Origin: Bursaphelenchus xylophilus
Lineage: Eukaryota > Nematoda > Chromadorea > Rhabditida > Aphelenchoididae
Reading direction: 5' to 3'
Length of the DNA: 64,000 bases
Assembly (NCBI GenBank): GCA_904066235.2
Contig: CAJFCV020000001.1
Span: forward strand, 8,432,001 to 8,496,000
Positions 62,001 through 64,000 of this stretch are shown in pieces (the first letter of the stretch is position 1; each line of letters begins with the position of its first letter). The position numbers were made by a program, and so were the translations under genes. Below the pieces are notes generated by a model that worked only from the letters and a program-made list of their open reading frames with translations, was not told the DNA's origin and made no database searches.

Positions 62001-64000
62001 GGCAGGGTTTGATTGGTACATGTCAGCACATTACCGTAATCTTGACTTCCAAATTCTCCAATGGAAACCAAAAACTTCACATTCTTGGACCTAGAAATAA
62101 ATCCATTCATAGTCAGACTTGCTTGAAGTCAGAGTGAATCAAGTTCGCTGCAAAAAATGAACAAAACAGGGTAAATCTATCCTGGCGATAGAAATTCTCG
62201 GCATTCTGAACGATGGCTGTGGGGATGCTGATGACGTGCGTCTTCTGGACTCCCGATTCTTCACAACTCAATTCAAAGAAAACTCGGCCACAATAACTGA
62301 AACATAAGGATGTTTATATTACATCATGAAAGAACAAAAAAAATATTTACACTCACTGTGAGCCCATAACTTTCCCATCCCTGACATGATTCTTCTCCCA
62401 GGGTTTCCAGGTTTTCCGATTGGGTTCTGGGCCGAAGAATGGAATGTAAGCGGGCCCGAAGTTGGGAAGAAATCCCCGCTCTCCTGGCTGACAGAGATCC
62501 CTCATGTTCACAAACTCGGTGCACAAAACTCTCTTCCTTCGTCGACGATTCAGGGCAATTAATCTGAATCTCAACTAAAATAAACGCATTATTAATCATT
62601 AACACGACAATGCGTACCTGCTTGATGACAGTTGGCCACATTATGGGAATCTGAAGTTCTTCCCCGAAAGAAATGGTCTCATCACTGGCGGATTGGAAGG
62701 TGGAGAGACAATTGTATGCTCCAACGGCAACTTCAACTGCAATTTGTCCAGCTTCTGAGGGGTCCTTTTTGTATGGATATCGAATATGATCGGCCAATTG
62801 AGTAATCTTATAAATCCGGATCTAAAAGCAATACAAACAAACTCAAACCACTTACTCTCAGACAGTAATTGAGAAGCTGAGCTCTAAACAGTACATCCGT
62901 ATCGTCATCTCCACCTCCTCGGACCACCAAACTTGGAGGGATCTGATTGGGATGGAATACGCAGATGGAGATTTTGAGGAATCCCCGAATCTCTGTAGCG
63001 GCGCCAATTCCATTATCATCCTCTTGCCTACTTGGCATCAACGCAACCCATTTCTCGACAACAGATTGATTTTTACTTTGATAAACAACACCCATATTGA
63101 TTCCAAACGAACCGATTAGAGAATCACGTATCAAACGGCGAGCCGAGTATACCTGAAGAAATGCAAAATCAATACTTCGTGCTTACATTAAACTCGCAAT
63201 TCAACATCGCCAGGTCCTCGATGCAGCTTTTTATGGTGAACCCAAGGGTCTGATTCCAAAATGGACGGTCCGTCCCCCTGATAGATCTAGTTGTTCTTGT
63301 TTTAGACCCCAAATTGACTCGGACCAATGGATTCAGACCTTCTCCTTGCAATTCCTTGGCCTCAATTACCCTTACTCGGACTGTAAACTCTGTGTGAGCC
63401 TTAGGATTAAAAGCGGTCGCTCCATCCGGTCTCATCTCCCTAAGGCGCTTTTCTTCTTTTTTCGTTGATTTTCTTTTCTGATCCTCAACATCAGACTGAT
63501 CTGTGGCCGTGGAATTAGTCTGCCAATCAGACCCATCCCGGGAATTCCTTTCATCACCACTTCCAGCAGAGCTCTGAAACATACAGATGTAATACTGCAG
63601 CACCCCTTTTCTCACACTGTAAACGACAACTTACCGTGCCACTCGATCCAGTATCAGCAGACTCAATAGGCGTTTCCGTGCCACTTTCCGAAGGCTTCAC
63701 AGATCCTCCGGTATCCGTTCCCGATGTTCCTACTTGAATATCCGGTCCTGAACCCCCTCCATCGTCGGCCAGGACACCTTCCCCCTTCTGTTTTTTCTTC
63801 TTCTTTGCTCCTTTCTTGGCCTTCCGATTCTCCGCGGATTCTGGGGACTCAGACTGGCTTCGGCGGACTTTCTTGCTCAATTTCCGGAGCAACTTTCTTC
63901 CACGACCCTCCTCTCCACGCTAAAACAAAAGACATATTACCATAAAAAATCCAAAAAATACACGACATTCCCGGAATAGCGACACTTCCGGAAGGTAAAT
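56061..64000 (-). CDS. fer-1: Ferlin (multi-C2 membrane fusion protein), 5' end outside window
   Basis: At least 22 complete exons and part of another give about 2,070 visible residues, near the full ferlin size. From the N-side: a basic linker ([14 protein letters not shown]), a C2 domain ([15 protein letters not shown]...[10 protein letters not shown]) and FerI ([12 protein letters not shown]). Next come a further C2 ([15 protein letters not shown]), FerA/FerB regions ([15 protein letters not shown]) and DysF repeats ([50 protein letters not shown]). Then four more C2-type units ([53 protein letters not shown]) and a C-terminal membrane helix ([17 protein letters not shown]), stop at 56061. 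The C2A domain is presumably upstream of 64000. Ferlins drive calcium-dependent vesicle fusion; C. elegans FER-1 works in sperm. Whether this is the FER-1 orthologue or a second ferlin is not resolved. Two GC-AG introns are needed. Confidence 0.92.
58069..58105 (-). other. GC-AG intron in the ferlin gene
   Basis: 37-nt intron with donor AGCG|GCAAGT and a TTTAG acceptor; it joins HDGKS to [13 protein letters not shown] in frame before the C2 domain [12 protein letters not shown]. The nearby GT donor (GGCAA|GTGTAC) leads to a stop within ten codons. Confidence 0.75.
59790..60456. mobile_element. Foldback element with terminal GACTGAATATGAA arrays in ferlin intron
   Basis: Left margin (about 59797-59932) is an array of GACTGAATATGAAC-type units; right margin (about 60326-60450) holds the same units in inverse orientation (TTCATATTCAGTC). 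The sequence GTTATCCTC is present at 59781-59789 and again at 60457-60465, directly abutting the element on the right and 4 nt away on the left, a candidate 9-bp target duplication. The core is the tandem repeat at 60012-60305. It occupies intron 59722-60467 of the ferlin gene; all other ferlin introns are short. Confidence 0.75.
60012..60305 (+). repeat. Tandem repeat, about 2.7 units of 106-113 bp
   Basis: Units start at about 60012, 60118 and 60231 with AATGGTGTTG/AATGGTATTGG and contain TTTGGTGCTTAGTACAGCCC and the palindrome-like GTACTATTTAGTAC. A diverged single unit in inverse orientation is at 41755-41905. Confidence 0.75.
62091..62122 (-). other. 32-nt GC-AG intron in the ferlin gene
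   Basis: Donor TCAA|GCAAGT, acceptor TTTCTAG. It joins ANLIHSDFK to [14 protein letters not shown] in frame. The neighbouring GT (CAA|GTCTGA) would give a 28-nt intron and a frame break, so the GC donor is the only one that restores a family-typical sequence. Confidence 0.75.

Noticed and set aside
62091..62130. Frameshift or assembly error in ferlin
   Set aside because: A GT-based intron gives a frame break, but a GC donor 4 nt upstream gives a 32-nt intron that restores the conserved sequence.

Overview
This 64 kb window is nuclear DNA from a nematode. The genes are dense, introns are mostly 32-60 nt with TTTCAG-type acceptors, neighbouring same-strand genes are separated by gaps of 150-175 bp that suggest operons, and the gene content is nematode-like (PET+LIM protein of the LIM-9 type, MEL-26-like MATH-BTB adaptor, NRBP pseudokinase, multi-Kunitz/cysteine-rich secreted protein, ferlin). 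No bacterial or organellar sequence, rRNA gene or intact tRNA gene is visible. Exon coordinates were worked out by hand from splice sites and reading-frame continuity; nearly every model closes as an integral number of codons.

Layout, left to right. 1-782 (+): 3' part of proteasome subunit beta-5. 854-1966 (-): three-EGF membrane protein with PPxY motifs. 2770-3826 (-): C1orf43/NICE-3-like membrane protein. 4396-15050 (+): a PET+LIM protein (LIM-9/FHL/testin-like) with several alternative 5' exons and large introns. 15352-17026 (-): Peter Pan/SSF1 ribosome-biogenesis factor. 17212-20057 (+): ZFR-type zinc-finger/DZF RNA-binding protein. 20246-22457 (-) PUM3 and 22608-22778 (-) RPS29, a likely operon. 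23184-24229 (+): RMDN1-like protein. 24810-26931 (+) RanBP9/10 and 27106-29817 (+) DUS2, a likely operon. 29896-31647 (-): 26S proteasome RPN3. 32983-34726 (+): MATH-BTB adaptor. 34993-37006 (-) Sec14/spectrin-like protein and 37174-37802 (-) ribosomal P2, a likely operon. 38808-45595 (+): Gln-rich nuclear protein of unknown family with a 4.2 kb transposon-filled intron. 45706-46973 (-): cyclin E. 48279-50607 (+): NRBP pseudokinase. 51741-55482 (+): secreted multi-Kunitz protein. 56061 to beyond 64000 (-): ferlin.

Most genes are unrelated housekeeping or signalling genes, with some themes: proteasome (beta-5, RPN3), ubiquitin/CTLH-type adaptors (MATH-BTB, RanBP9), and ribosome production (PPAN, PUM3, RPS29, P2). 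The accessory content sits in introns: a 1.07 kb near-palindromic mariner-ended foldback in DUS2, a nest of four repeat families including a decayed mariner in the Gln-rich gene, a terminal-array foldback in the ferlin gene and a small MITE in the LIM gene. I see no candidate for a wholly new biological system. The best leads are the long intronic hairpins, the multi-promoter LIM gene, three GC-AG introns, and the paired cysteine loss in two Kunitz domains.
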